From Cryphonectria parasitica EP155 (taxonomy: Eukaryota > Ascomycota > Sordariomycetes > Diaporthales > Cryphonectriaceae): DNA of 64,000 bases. The position numbers were made by a program, and so were the translations under genes. Each line of letters begins with the position of its first letter. Position 1 is the stretch's first letter. Location of the stretch: contig NW_024468912.1 in assembly GCF_011745365.1 (NCBI RefSeq), positions 1,674,001-1,738,000 of the forward strand. Direction: 5' to 3'. Shown here piece after piece: positions 47,058 through 60,600 of the stretch. The notes beneath the pieces are model-generated. The model was not told the DNA's origin. It did no database searches and saw only the letters and a program-made list of their open reading frames with translations.

Positions 47058-49680
47058 ACGTCCCTAACATGTCCTACGCACTTCATCACGTTGTCTGTTG
47101 CGTTCCTCCTCATGCCACATCGCAAGCACGTCGTCACATGCCCCACAAGGGAGCCCCTTCGGCGTGTCTTGGGCACACCAACGCGTCGGGCATACGTAGC
47201 CGAGGGATGTCTCAAGATCATGCTGTCGTTTTTTTTTTTTCCTTTACGAAAGTGGACTCCTTCTTTTCTTTTGCACGACAAAACGTGTGTGTCGTCGACC
47301 CCCGGCTGGTGTGTCCCACTCGGCCTCGAGTTTTGTGGCGGCCCAGACGGCACTCGCTGCGAAACATCATCCCTTGTCCGCTGCTGGCCACGGGTAACGG
47401 ACGGTAAGTGCCGAGCGGGATCTACGAAATGAAGTTTTCGTTTTTTATTTATTTCTAGTTTTCTTTCCTTTTTGCTTTTCTTTTTCGCCAGGTCAGGGAT
47501 TCACTAGGTTTCTATTTCAAAGACACAATGCAGGGGAGGGGGAGACAACGACAAACCCTTGATGTGGGCGGGGGAGGACTCGTAGGTAGTTTCACTGTGA
47601 GACAAGACGACGCGCAAAAAGCACGGTGTGTACATCACACTGTCCACCGCTGCTGCTGCCTTGGGGACGAGGCCCCCAGCCTTGCATCCACGTGGGCAGG
47701 TAATTACACAAAAAAGGGGAACAAGATCTGGCGTCGTGTGGTAGGCAAAACCAGACCGGCACAAGTGTGTCTCCGGAACACCGTGGAACATGGTCACAAA
47801 GTTGGTGGTCGAACGTTATTGAGGGACAGGATCTTGACAGAGAAGACGGTGTCATCTGGATGACAACAGGTAGGTGTCACCTTGGGGCGAGAGCGTTGGG
47901 CCTTGCGAGGAGGTCACCTGTTGTTGTGACTAGAGAGTATCACTACGAGACACAAAACTTTACAAGTATTAGAAATTCCATCGTATTATGCTCGACTTGT
48001 AGCTTGACCAAGTTCTGGACACACGGGCACAAATTGTGCCACTCATTACTGGTCACGAGGGAGATATCACTGGGCCACGCGAGGGCAGGTCATGTGAACC
48101 TGCTATGACTGAAGAACTCTGCCAGGGGGCGGCCTCAATGGTGAAGAAGTTCAGAGAATCCGTCGTGTCAGCATAGCGCCTATTTCTTTATTTCTTACTC
48201 CTTTACTCCTTCATTCTTCTTTCCCTCCGCTGTGCCCTTCACAGCAGGCAGGCTGGTCTCTCATGCGCATCGATCATCCGTTAACAAACCTCGCACTCGA
48301 AACACTGGACACTCATCCAAACCCGTTGAACAGACGGATGGGAGCAAGCCGGAGGCACGTAGTACGGCTGTGAAGCTTCCACCAGACAATATCGAGACAC
48401 ATATTGGCACGTTCCTAAAGGTAATTAGCAGGGAGAAAAAGTAAAGCCCAGAGCGAGCCCGCAAGCCAACACAGACAAATGGCGGCTCGCGTGAAACAGT
48501 CATTTCAACGACAGAGCGGCTACCTGCACATGGACAATCTAGATTCTTGATTGCAGTTGAAATTCTTCCATATCCCATGTCACACTCTGAGGCGTCTGTT
48601 TAAGTAATGAAAGCCAGTCAGGCGAGTCTTGGTGTCGGGTACAAGTGCGCCACTTGACTATTTCATTTTAATCATGATTTGCCTATTTTGGGATCGAAGC
48701 TAGATACATATGTAGTTTCCCACTTGGAGGTGACGTTACTGGTTCATGATTGGAACCATATCATCTCTGGCGGCGCCATTCTTTGGTTGAAGTAATTAGA
48801 CCTTTGGGGTTTTCCAATGTTTGTACGCAAAGGCGGCAGGTTGTCTTAGGATGACACATTGCAGTGAGTGCCTAGCATCTGCAAAATACAACAGTGCTTT
48901 GATACTTAAGTGCTTGACTGATCAGGATGAGGGAATGATAATTAATGATTAGCGTTGCTCTTAGAAAGCTTCCAAATGGGACAAGGACAGATGAGGTTTG
49001 CTCTGAGAAGGTTGACCTCCAGGAGTCCCTTCTTCATCTTCTTCACCTTTCTCATTAATCTTTAGCAGCTGCTTCTTCTCAGACAGTGTTCGCAAGCTTG
49101 AGCAACCAACGGCCGTTAGCGATTGTTCAAGGATGACATCAGAAACCTAAAGACTTTTTGCAAATATAATATGCACAACAGCACTCTCTTGCATCAAGCA
49201 ACCTAGCAAATACAAAGAGAGAGAAAAATAAAGGAATTAGAAAGAAGAGGGGGAAAAACCTCATATTGTACAGCATACTGCTGATCAGTAAATTCTTGAA
49301 TAGATCTTGAATGGGGCTTGAACAAGTCTTAGTAGCATTTATCTACAGTATCAGTCATATAAAATACAGTGTAGGCTGAGACTTTGTAAACTGAAAACCC
49401 TTTGGACAAGAAGTCAAGAGCATGTTACAAAGAAGGAAATTGAAGAGCTAGAAACTATGCAGTATGTACCAACAGAAGGAAAAATAGACAAAGGGTCTAA
49501 CATAGACAAGAAACGAGAGATAAGCAACAGCCATCTCCAATGGCATCGTTTATGCAAGATACGCACACTTCCGCCCCTCAATAAAAAAAATAAGCTAAGT
49601 AAATGGTGGTCATCACATCATCAGAAGCACCCATACAGGAAACAGGAGGGGGAAAACACCACCTCCCTGCAACCCATACA

Positions 49681-51768
49681 TCAGATACCAGAGTCATCCT
49701 GGTGGAACACAGCGGTGGCGTTGTAAGTGTTGTAGCTCGCGCAAGTGTCCTTGACGAGGGTACTGGCCGAGGACCCCAGCGTCGTCGAGATCTGGTCCTC
49801 GGACTCGACGAACTCGATGGAGAAGCCCTCGGAGGCGTGCCAGGCGATGTGGCAGTGGGAGACCCAGGCGCCTGGGTTATCGAGCTGGAAGGCCAGCGCG
49901 AGGTAGCCGTTGGCGGGCAGGACTGTGGTGTCCCTGCGGGCCGGGTTGGTCGTGTTGGGCTTGAAGGTGTCAATGTCGAAGGTGGCAGCCTCGGAGCCGA
50001 CGATCCAGAAGTCGTGGCCGTGGAGGTGGATTGGGTGGTAGATGCCGAAGCCGGTCTAATTTTTCAGAGATTAGTATGAGCTTTCTGGCCATAAGGTAAT
50101 CAAGGGAAGGAAAAGCAATGAAAGCCATAAGAAAGAAAAGAACGTACCTCGTCGGTGATGATGAGAACAGTCCACTCCGAGGCGTTAGGCGAAGACGCGC
50201 CGACGTTCACAGCATTGTAGTCGGTCGGGAAGCTGGTGCTGTTGTCGAAGACGTAGTCCAGAGTCGGGTCGGTATAGTCGATGTAGAAGGACGAGCCGTT
50301 GAGGGTCCAGGTGAAGTAGCTTCCAAAGGAGAAGTAGAGGTCCTCCTCCGAGGTGCTCACGATGTTGCCGACGTCCTTCTTGAGGTAAGGGACCAGGCTC
50401 TCGATGGGCTCATCGCCGCAGAAGGTGCTGACCGTGTTACCTGTCGTGGTCGGGTCGGCGGTGCTGGAGCTGTCGTAGCGAATGATGCCCGTGATGCCGG
50501 CTGCGTTGCCGTTGGTCGCGCAGGCAGTCTGCCAGCCTGCGCGGAGCCAGTAGTCGCCTGCCTCGGCGTTGGCCTCGACAATGACATCGTATCGCTGGCC
50601 AATGGAGATGAGCAGGCTGTCGGTGGTGTATGGAACGATGGGGACCAAGTCGTTGCCGATGACGGTCAGATTGTCTAGGGAGTTTTGTTAGTTCGGCGAT
50701 TCTTGTCCTCGCGTGTGGTGGCGTGAGATCTTGAAGGCCAAGGAATATATGTAATGACTTACGTCCATCGATGCTAAAGTCAAAGTGGCCCTCCAGAGCA
50801 ACGTTGACGATACGGAAGAGATACTTCTTCCCGGCCTCAAAGGTTGTCTCCCATTTCTGGCCGGTGACGGTGCCGCTGTTGTTGTAGGTGTTTGTGCCGT
50901 TGATCAGACCATTCTCCAGTTGGGGCTGGCCTCCCTGCTTAGCAGTGTCCCAGAGCTCAAAGGCCGGAGTGTGGCTCCAGTCCTGGAGGAAGAGAAGGCC
51001 CAAATCCTCATCGTAATCAGCAGTTGCGGGCCCGTTGAGGATCAAGGGTCCGAAGAGACCTTCACCGTACTGAAGGCTGAAGTGGCTGTGATACCAGGCT
51101 ATCAAAGAAGATAATAGTCTTAGCACATGTTTTCAGGAAGGGAGTTGCGCATAGTCGAGCAAGATGAAATAGAAACACGAAGGAGGATGGAGGGAAACTT
51201 ACTGCTTCCGTACTGCGTGACGCGGAACTCATAGGTCATCTCCTCGCCTGGGGCAATGGGGCACTGGGTCACGCCGGGAACACCATCCATCTGAGACGAG
51301 TAGAGTTGGCGGAGGCCGTGCCAGTGGATCGAGGTGCCATTCGTCGTCAAGTTGTTGTACACATGAATTTTGAGTGTGTCACCCCAGTCGGCCTGATCAT
51401 ATGGATTTGATTAGCTGGGGGGACCTTGGAGTGCTTCTGTAGGAGACTCTTGTTCAAACAAAACTTACCGAGAGCGTGGGACCCGGAATCGTGCCGTTGA
51501 AGGACATACAGGCGCTCACTTCAACTCCATCAGGAGAACAGGGGCCTTCTTCGACATTCAGCCAGTACTCCCTGGTGACACCAGTGTCTGGGGTCGTGGT
51601 GTAGTAGTCAGTGTCAATGCTGTAGTCACCCCAGCAGTCGCGAGATGTCGCTGTGTTTTCACAAGAAGCCCTGGGCTTCAGGTCGTGATGTAGATCAGGA
51701 CGATGCGGAATGACTGTTGCCAAGGCGCCCGTCAAGAGCGACAAGGCCAAGAGAGTGTGTTTCATCAT
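49681..51768 (-). CDS. Secreted ascomycete laccase (multicopper oxidase)
   Basis: Exons 51768-51469, 51392-51203, 51098-50763, 50674-50148 and 50055-49681 join into 575 residues. A signal peptide ([17 protein letters not shown]) and likely propeptide are followed by three cupredoxin domains. Copper ligands are all present: HWHG (H123, H125), WYHSH (H167, H169), HPIHLHGH (H458, H461, H463) and HCHIAWH (H518, C519, H520, H524). The type 1 copper axial position (Cys+10) is Phe529. The protein ends in DSGI, the C-terminal plug of ascomycete laccases. It oxidises phenols with reduction of O2 to water outside the cell, for example in lignin breakdown, melanin or detoxification. Eight or more N-glycosylation sequons are visible. 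A TATAAA box at 51943-51948 lies about 175 bp before the start. Confidence 0.96.
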
Positions 51769-54700
51769 CTTTTAAAGAGTGAAGAAGATGAATGTGTCAA
51801 CGAGAGTGGACCGAGGGAAGGAGAGTGTAAAAAAAAGAAAGGATGCTGTAGAAGCCGAAGAAGCTTGAGAAAAGAGTGTCAAGTGATGTGATGGTGATAC
51901 TAAGAACCTTTTCATGCTTTGAGAGGGCACCACATGGCTACCTTTATATCCTCACGAGCACTCATGCTTTGCAATGCATAGGAATCCTCAACATCCATTT
52001 CGAACAGACAGACTATCGGACAAGACCATGGCCGAGGCGACTATTGATTCTGCATTGGGATTCGCCACGATGAGGATGACGACGACGACGACGTCCTCCT
52101 CCTCCTTGATGCCGCAAAGGCCGAGCCTCCATCACACCTCGTGCACGCGCCCGGATGGCTAACCGTGTGCAACACCAGCCCCCAGGAGCAGATACGATAT
52201 TGTCGACATATGCAGGATGCGTCCACTAGTGGAAAGGCGGGACGGCCGTCCTGCATACCTACCCGCGTGCGTTCTAATATTGGCCCGAGGAAGATCTTGC
52301 CTCGGCATGCAATGTTAAGGGCACGGTGACTGGGCTAATGTAATGAAAAGGAGGTTACAACATAGTTGAACTTGCTGTTCCTCTTGTTAACTACAGACTG
52401 GTGAGTGTGGTGGGGAGGGGGGGGGGGAATGATAACAGAGAGCACATCATGGGATCTAGCATTGGGGCTCGTAGACAAGCCTCATATGTTTCTGTTTATG
52501 ATCCAGGATGATTCAGATTCTCCTATTATGAATGGATGACCAACAATACAATAAAAGCTTGTAATTTACACACACACATAACCTTAATTTAACACGTGCA
52601 ACGGGGGTGGGGTTCAGTCTTACGTGTGCTTTTGAGTAAACTGCGGTTAAGAGGAAAGTTAGCTGCGGAAATTGCAATGTATGAGATGAGCATTGGTTGA
52701 TACAAGCTTCTGTCAAGGGAGAAGGTCCACAGTGCCCAATACCAGCATATATTATGTATCGTGACCTTTACTTAAGCGAGGGTTCAAAGTAAGTCTCTGA
52801 TAACGCAAGATGAGCGAAGAGTATCGTGTTGTTCCAAGCCAATGTTTCTAAACCTAGTTCCAAGCTTGTCAGCACCATCATTCCATAGGAAGGACGCCAG
52901 AATAAAAGTACAATAACACCAATACTCGCCAACATGTTCCTTGCCCTTCTGCAAGGGATCTTCTGCCAGATGCAGGGACATTTCTGTTTCCTGACCAGGT
53001 GGAGCCACTATTACTTTCTTGCAGAACCAAAGTCTATCCTGATGCACCAAGAGATCTTGCTAGAAACAGTGGGGCGCAGATGCCATCCAGGCTTGAAATA
53101 TTGAGAATTGTGGAGAAGAAAAGAGAAAAAGCTGGCTCAATATATGTCCTGCATCATAGTATGCAAGTCGCAGTGGCGGCTACTACATTTCTCGAGTACA
53201 TGTTTTGTGTGTCCTACCTACACTTTTGTCACCATGAAACAATGAGCAACAAATTTGAGTCATGAATAAACAGTTGCTATTGTTCATTCCTCGTATAGAA
53301 AAAAAAAAAAAAGAAAAAAAAAAGGAGAGAAAAGCTAAAATTAAAACCCTACCTGCTGTGAAATCCCATTGAGGATTGGAAGGAGTTGGGCCCTGGGTCG
53401 ATAAGAGCAAGTTGGGTAGAAAAGCAGTATCGTATATGCATGGAGGACTTCTCTCTTCAAGCAAGGAACCCCATGAATATTTCCCAAAGCGGCATGACCC
53501 AGAGCACAGACGCGAGTGACTATGTGGTATTAACCATTAGAACAAGTGCAGGCTGACGCGGACACGCCAACTTCAAGCTTCTAATATGGTTATTCAAGGC
53601 TGAGTTGTGGAGCCTCTCGGCAGTGAACCCCGAAGCGCCCAGAATGGCCCTCCGAGCCGCTTCTCCTGATCTCCAACCACTCGGATCCGATTGGTCACGT
53701 AGCAATCTCCGGATTTTACATAGTACCCTCTCAGAGGGAGCCCGTTCATCGTGAAGTGCTCCTCGGACATTCATCAACCGAAGAGTGGGTTTCACGACAA
53801 TGCTGCTTCTGCCATGCAACCCGCGGACCGGGAGCGCGTACATACACCGCGCTTGTGCCTACTATAACATAAGTATAATTCAAGATTCATAAGCGCTACC
53901 TTCCCTCGGGGCGGAGACTCCAGTGGCAGTCAGTGACGCGGCCTTGGAGCGATACGATAGCACACGGCCCGCGCACACGTGGGGATGAGAACCGTACTGG
54001 GCGCGTGGGATGCAGACACTCAATAGTTCCCGCGTCTGCTGACGGGCTACTCTCGTATCAACACCAACGGGCCCTCATGAAAGAGTAGTCCGGCTGGCCT
54101 TTGGGGGCGGTCTCCCTGAGAACCGCGGCGTTAGCATATTCCTTTCACCAGACTTTTCCAGCAGAAACCTTACCCCTTTACCAATGGCTTCCAGAGCAAC
54201 GCTAATTCGAAGGATTGGAAGAACTGTCGTTCGCTGACGAAGAGAGCCAGCCTTTTGCTTTGGGCAGAATCGATGTAGCCTACAGCAAGGAGGCTCGACC
54301 ATTTTCCTGAAAAAGAAAGAAGAAAATGACCAGCTCACGATAAGCACGACCACCTAAGGAATTATGGGCCATTGGGTTTGATGAGGAAATTTGTTTCGAT
54401 AATTACGTTACATAATTAAACACTGCTCCATCGTGGAGTCTTGATTCTCATCCACGATCGGAACATCCAACAAGCTTATCACTGCAGCCAAGACCCGACC
54501 CTTGCGAACCTCGGGAGGCTCTCACAGACGAAGTCGCAGTAGCACTCGCATGTATGCTTGACAGTAACAATGTCCGATCGTTATTCCCGTTCCACAAGGT
54601 TTCGGAAGTGCCCATGTAAGGGTTCGCCAAGAAGGAGGGTAGATTGTCCGTCAATCTACCCAAGTAGTTTCCAATAAAATTCAAATCTTGCATCATCAAG

Positions 54701-55622
54701 AAGAGACCATTGCATCGGACCCGATTGTGATATCGTATGCCCGGGCCCGTTTCAGCATTGCTGGGTTTTGAGTCGTTTGCCTGGGGGTAAAATATCTCAA
54801 GCTTACTACTGCCAAACATTGAGAGCGAATGCCCACATGCAACGCAAGACTGGTGGAGGTGCGTCAATTTCGAGGAGGGCAACAAGTTGGAGAAAAAGAA
54901 AATTCAGATAATCCATATGCCAATCCTTTTCCTCCTTTTCTTTCTCGTCCTATACTCTCTTGCCCATTTTCTTGCTTTCCGAGATGTTGTGCGCGGTTTT
55001 CTTTTCTTTACTTTCCAGCCTGCATTCGGGAGGATCGCGCGTCGCAGTTTAATTAATTCTTGCCAACTCAAGGTTTTACCTTGGTTTGGGGCGTCCCAAC
55101 CAGCAGTGTCATGTCTGCAGGGAGCCATCCTTCCGGTGCTCGGGGCGCTTACACTTGGACCAATACATGAATCGTCCCATCTCTTTGTTGTTGTCGTCGT
55201 TGTTGTTTTTGGCAAAGTTGTCCGACTTTTCCCTCGAACTCAGGCCCAAAGACAACATCACAACACCGAGGTCCAATGTTTGATCGTTGTCAGGATGCCC
55301 GCTCGTCCCAACAAGCCTTTTTGGCACCTGCTCGACTCAAGATAGTTCGGACGGAGGATTGGAGGGAGGCACCCTGTGACGTCTGTAAAATTAATACTGT
55401 ACATACCTGCCTTTGTGTTTTGCTTAGACAGTTGTTAAATCTCCCTTGCCTCCCCCTCGTTGGGGCCCCTCCCCCAGCCCGTGATCTACTTCAGACTCTG
55501 TATGTAATGATCGTAGATCCATCCATCGTGGAATGCAGACAATGCACACCTGTAGCCTGTTGTCGGTTCTCATCTGTTTCTCATGAGAGCTGACGGGCGG
55601 TTCGCAGGTGTTGTGGCCCGAG
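51769..55622. other. Intergenic region between laccase and a membrane-protein gene
   Basis: 3.85 kb between divergent genes. The first 250 bp hold the laccase promoter (TATAAA on the minus strand at 51943-51948). A G10 run is near 52418 and an A-rich tract at about 53300-53325. No domain-bearing ORF, tRNA or repeat family was recognised. Confidence 0.4.
51943..51948 (-). promoter_or_regulatory. Laccase TATA box
   Basis: TATAAA on the minus strand about 175 bp upstream of the laccase start codon, a suitable distance for a fungal leader of about 140 bases. Confidence 0.5.
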
Positions 55623-57281
55623 ATGTCTGCTTCTATCACTGCACCACTCGCAGCGCTGACGACCATATTCACACCGCCATGTGTTACAACCTGGCTGCTG
55701 ACGAGCAGCAAAGACCCGTCTCAATTTCCTCCCTTCCCGACGTCAGGGCCTGCCTCGTGCGATCCGCCAGACTGGGCGACAAATCTCGAGTACAGGGGCT
55801 TTCAGTACTATTCTCCCGCCATCTGTCCGAGCGGGTTCGAGGTTGGCCCAGGCTGTGGCATCACGACGACCAGGACGACTGAGGGGTTTCCAGCTGTTCA
55901 GGCGGGCGAGACGGCAGCGTACTGCGTCCCGAGGTAAGCGCCCACAAAATCCATATTTCTCTCTCTTTTGTACAAGCCCAAGATGAAGAAGAAGGAGAAC
56001 AAGAACAAGAAGAACCAAGACCTTTGATGGCGTCGTGAATCTGACCGTATTCATATTTATGCGCACATGATTTATAGCGGCCAATCTTGCACGACCGACC
56101 TGACAGACTACCGAGGAGGCGTCTGGGGAGCGACCAGCAATGGCGACACCTTCACCGTGGGGCCTGCTCTGCAAATCCGGTTCCAGCAGTCCGACCTGTC
56201 GTCCCTTGAGACACATCCTCTAACGCCGGGCTTGACCTTGTCGTCTGCTGCTGCCGCTGGCTCAAGCGTGGCCTCATCGACGTCGACGACAGCGGATGCT
56301 GCTGCGCACACGAGTCTTACGACACTCACTACAGCCACGATAAAGAACGTTGTTGTGACTACAACAATAATATCTGCTGGAAAGCCCATCACTGAGACGC
56401 TTTCCACATCTGCGTCGTCGTCAAGCCCTTCTTCCCAGACCTCGGCTCTGAGCGTCATCCAACCGAGCACCGGAAACAACAGATCAGCCACTATAGCCGT
56501 CATCGCAGTGGTTCTCTCGGCCCTGTTGATCGTGGTGGCCCTGTGCCTGTTCCGCCTCTTCAAGATCCGATCCCACCACGTCCAACGGCTCTGGAACCTC
56601 CCCTGGAGACGATGGTACAGGAACGACAACAGCACAGGCGTGAGAGCCGTGGGCCTGGGAGCCTGGATAGGCGGGCGCCCCGATGACGAGGAGAACCCAC
56701 GAGAAGAAGACGACAACAACAACAAGGCACTCCCCACCATCCCACCTCGAGAGCTCCCCGCGGAACTGGACACCGGGAGCGTAGGCCCCCCCTATGAGAT
56801 GCTAGGTTCCGAGAAGGCGCCGCCGCTGGGGTTCATAACAGACGAGCCCGTGGAGCTCGAGGCAGACCACGCCCTGAGGCTGTCGCGCCGCGCGAGCTGG
56901 GTGTCGAGGATGCTGTCCCGCGTAGCCCGCTCGTCGACCACCGCCCGGTCTCGCTCGTCCTCGCGGTCCCGGTGGACACAGCGGTCCTTGCGGTCGTCGG
57001 GGGGCTGGGAGACGTTTCTCCAGGGGAAGGGCGAAGGGTTGGCGAGTGAGCCGGAACTCCCGTCGATCCCTGATATCGCCTACTCCCGGCCGCTGAGCAT
57101 GTCGTCGTATCTGAGTGACGGGGGGGACAAGACGTCTGGTCAGACAGATGCACAGCATCATGAGCAGCAGCAGCAGCATCCTCTCAAGGTGCGCAGTTTC
57201 GACAGGCTGAGCCAGGGGACTTTTGGAAAGGTGCTGGTGCGTGGACGACGCTTGGGCACAAGTCCCAGCAGGAAGGCTTGA
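55623..57281 (+). CDS. Single-pass membrane protein with Ser/Thr-rich stalk
   Basis: Exons 55623-55933 and 56078-57281 join (144-bp intron, phase 2) into 504 residues. The N-terminal part (PLAALTTIFTPPC, YRGFQYYSPAICPSGFEVGPGC, AYCVPSGQSCTTD) carries several Cys and the pattern of a family of fungal surface proteins without assigned function. A Ser/Thr/Ala-rich stalk (about 150-235), likely O-mannosylated, leads to a transmembrane helix at 240-262 (ATIAVIAVVLSALLIVVALCLF). A cytosolic tail of about 240 residues holds acidic and Arg/Ser-rich stretches. No clear signal peptide is seen at the chosen ATG, so a further 5' exon is possible. A role as wall-stress or surface sensor is a guess from architecture only. 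Confidence 0.8.
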
Positions 57282-57656
57282 GAGTTCCGTGACGACGATA
57301 TAAAGAAGTGTACTAGTAGCTCTTGAGCACTGTGAGAAATGATACCCCCGGTTTTGACCCTCTTCTACTTTTCATTCGGCTCCAAGGAGCTCACTACCTC
57401 GCCGGAACTTCGCATAGGATGAACTGTATTTTTCTGTATTAAAAGCCGCTGGAGGCCAGTACCTTATCATCCGCTCGGAAAACCCCCTCTCAACGGATGC
57501 CATCATCCAAAAGTGGGATGAAAATGGCATTGTGATATATACCTTAATCAAACATGATGAGAATGCAGGCTGTGGATGTGAGCCGTTCTTGAAGAAGCCA
57601 CCCAACATCCATACCCAAGATGGGAGCTTGGATCAATCATTGCCACGCCTCTCAAC
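57282..57656. other. Convergent 3' ends
   Basis: 375 bp between two convergent genes, holding both 3' UTRs. No other feature is visible. Confidence 0.5.
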
Positions 57657-60600
57657 TCAGCCCCTTGCATGACGTCGCCTCTTTGCTGTACCACTTGTGC
57701 CGTCATTCTCACGATCCGTTGCCTGCTGGTCCTCGGTTTCTTCGTCCACAAAGGAGCCACCCACGCCTGGACCAGGCGTCTGCCCTTGGTCCGTGACAGT
57801 CGCGATGGATCCGCGCGCCAGCCTCTCACTAGCAGGCACGGCTCCAGGTGGCAGAGGCGCAGGCGGGATGCCGGGTTGCGCTTCTGTAGAGCGCAGCTCA
57901 ATGAGCAGCTTGTCGACCTCGGCGAACATGGACTGGGTGTCTTTGACGACGCTATTTTCATCAACCTTATATCCGATCATGCTCGGTGCGTCACCTGCAC
58001 CGTGGCTCTGGGCACGGCCATGTGCCTCGTTGGCTCCCTTCTCCCCGACCCCACTGCCCTTCATAAAGGCCGGTCCAGGGCCGCGGTCCGGGTCCAGATT
58101 GTACATGATCGCATTCGCAAACATGTGTATGAGCTCGCGCTCGAGCTGTGCGCTGTTGATGATGGCTCGAGGAGGTACAAGTTCCTCGCTGATGGGAAGC
58201 CAAACGCTGCTGGTACCGGGGTCGCCGTCCGGCAGGGCAGCGGCGACGGCGGCGGCTGCTTTGTGCCCTGCAGTGATGGCTCTCTGGATGTTCTTCAAGA
58301 ATTGTGTCTTGTATATAATTCCCTCATATCCTGGAGCCTCCTTTGGTCTGATCCGATTTTGGAACATGTTGGCATTCTTGTGGCTTGAGATCTGCCCCAG
58401 AGCCGAGGCACTAACTCGAGGAAAGCCACGCGTCCAGAGTACGTGGGTCGGTATGCCAGGTCGAGGCGGTGGTGGTTGAAGATGCGGCTGAAACTCGGAT
58501 CCTGCGCGCTGCTGTTCAGGGGTAGCCGAATCCTGGCGTTTACGTTTTCCGGCAGCTCTAGATGTGCGTGGAGAAGCGGCCTGGCGGCGACCAGAGACAC
58601 TCTCATCTGCTGTCGTGTCGCCGGCGTCCTCCAGTGGCTTAGGAGTCGCATCCTCACGCTTAACCTTGGTTGCTGATTCCGTGTCCATTTGGTCTTGATC
58701 GTCATGTGCTGACGTGAAGGAGGGAGTGCGTTTCTGGTGGTTGTCCTCTCCAATCGCTGCACCGCGGGAAGGCTTTTGTGGTCTCTTTGCCCCCAGAGGC
58801 TCGGCTTCTGCTGGCTTCTGCTGCTTCTTGGTAGAAGGTCCAGTGAAACTGGAAGTCTGTAAGATGGGGCTCAGCGGCTCGAAGGCAGGACTCTGGACTT
58901 CGCCAACAATAGGACCCGGCGTAGAGGGTGTTGGTTGAGCTGCGGTCCATTTGGTGCCAGTTCCCTGAGGGCGCGAATAGAATGGCATCGTGAGAGGGGT
59001 CTGTGGCAGGACTGGATGAGGACGCCGCGCGCCAGAGCCTGGAGTGGTAGCCTGTGGAGGTTGAGGAAGGATGTGGGGAGGCACAGCAGGACGTGGACCT
59101 TTGGGATATGGCGAGTTGTGTCCCGAAGACTGGGGGATGGACGGGCCAGGAGAAGGAACAGAGGCACCTGGCTGGCCTGGCTGGCCTGGCTGGGGGCCGG
59201 CTTGAAGCGCCTGTGTCGGAGCTGGAGACTTGGGCCATAGTGGCTGTGAAGCATTGGCAGGCGAAACCGGTGGGGGAGTCGCGGCCACGGTTGGCACGAT
59301 TCGGTTGTGATGAGGTGCAAGAGGCTGCGGTGGTGGAAATACTTGTTGATTATGTTGGTATGGTGATTGCGGCAAGCGTGCCGTGCCTGGCAAGGGAGAG
59401 GGCGCGCCGACGGGCTGCTGCAGAGTGACTGGGGACCCTGAGTGAGATCTCATTGGTGCTGGCTGCAGAGGCGGCCCTTGGGCACCTGGCTGAGGAGCCG
59501 CAAGGATGGGTCGGGCGGACGGTTGTGGTTGTGGCTGTGGCTGTGGCTGTGGCTGAGGTTGATGCTGAACTTGTGGAGCAGGTTGCAGTGGTGTTTGTCG
59601 GGAGTAGAGTAGAGGATGCTGTGCACTCCATTGCGGAGGATGCTGTGGTGGTTGTGGCGGGGCGGCCTGTGGAGGATGTGAAGGTGACCTCTGCTGTTGA
59701 GAACCTGGACGAGGCTGATACGGTGGCTCCCACTTAAGAGAGCCTGGCACCGGCGCGGGCATCTGAGGACTCTGCGATGCTTGGTTTGGTGTTCCTGCCT
59801 TCGGCACGGGAGCTGGCTTCTGCAGGGCCTCTGTTGCTGGTGGCGTGGCAGAGATTGGCTGTCCTACATGAGGCGAGGGGGGAGGCAGACCTGCTGATGG
59901 TGGCCGTTGCACGATCGGGTGAGGGGCACTCGGCGCCTTGAGAGGCTCTTGCTTTCCGATATTGGTGCTTTGGCCAAGAGGAGGACCTGGGGACACGGCA
60001 GGTGGCCGTTGAGCCAAGGGCTGGAGAGGACTGGGTGTCGCAGACGGCCTTATAGATGCTGCCTGAGTAGTTAGTGGTGGTGGTGGTGGTGGCGGCGGCG
60101 GGTGGACGGTCTTGGGTGTGGCGACCTGAACTGGTGCTGGTGGTGTCGGCTGAACAACGGTTCCATTTGGTTGCGGCGTTGGCTTCAGTACGTCGACACC
60201 AGCTTGCGCACTGCTTGGTGGACGACCAACAGGCTCTTCCACTTTCCCAGCCGCCGCATCCAGGCCATCACCACCACTACCACCACTGGCGTTCTTGCGG
60301 CGGGCCTCAGCTTCCTGCCTCTCCTGCGATTCGAGCTGGCTGATCTCCTCCTCCAGCCGGCGCATCATCTCCTGCTCTTGCCAAAGCTCTTGAGCGACCT
60401 TTTGCTTGTACTTGGCGTAGAGCTTCGCCTCGGCATCGGGCAGCCTGTGGACATGTTGGCGAGCCTCGACCAGGGACGTCACCTTTGGCGCAGACCCGGT
60501 ACGTTTCCTTTTCCTGCTGTTCGGGGACAAAGAGCCGTCGGCAGGGGCAGGCTCGTTCGGTGTGGCCTCGTCCTTGAGCTCCTCCTGCAGCAGGTGCAGG

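Larger units (their letters stand above)
39643..49680. other. 10-kb gene-poor interval
   Basis: I find no gene here that I can defend. The base composition is ordinary, not AT-rich. Contents seen: poly-A and poly-G runs (40300-40460), a pyrimidine-rich stretch at 41990-43100, CA microsatellites (46441-46490 and 47030-47057), one copy of the 11-mer TACCATAGTAC at 46538-46548 and one in reverse at 40431-40441, and many small overlapping ORFs rich in Ser/Arg/Pro. The part from about 48900 to 49600 is A-rich. Long regulatory DNA, non-coding transcripts or old transposon debris are all possible. Confidence 0.45.

Noticed and set aside
54887..55345. 152-codon hydrophobic ORF on +
   Set aside because: Hydrophobicity comes from a T-rich stretch; no start context, splice or domain support.
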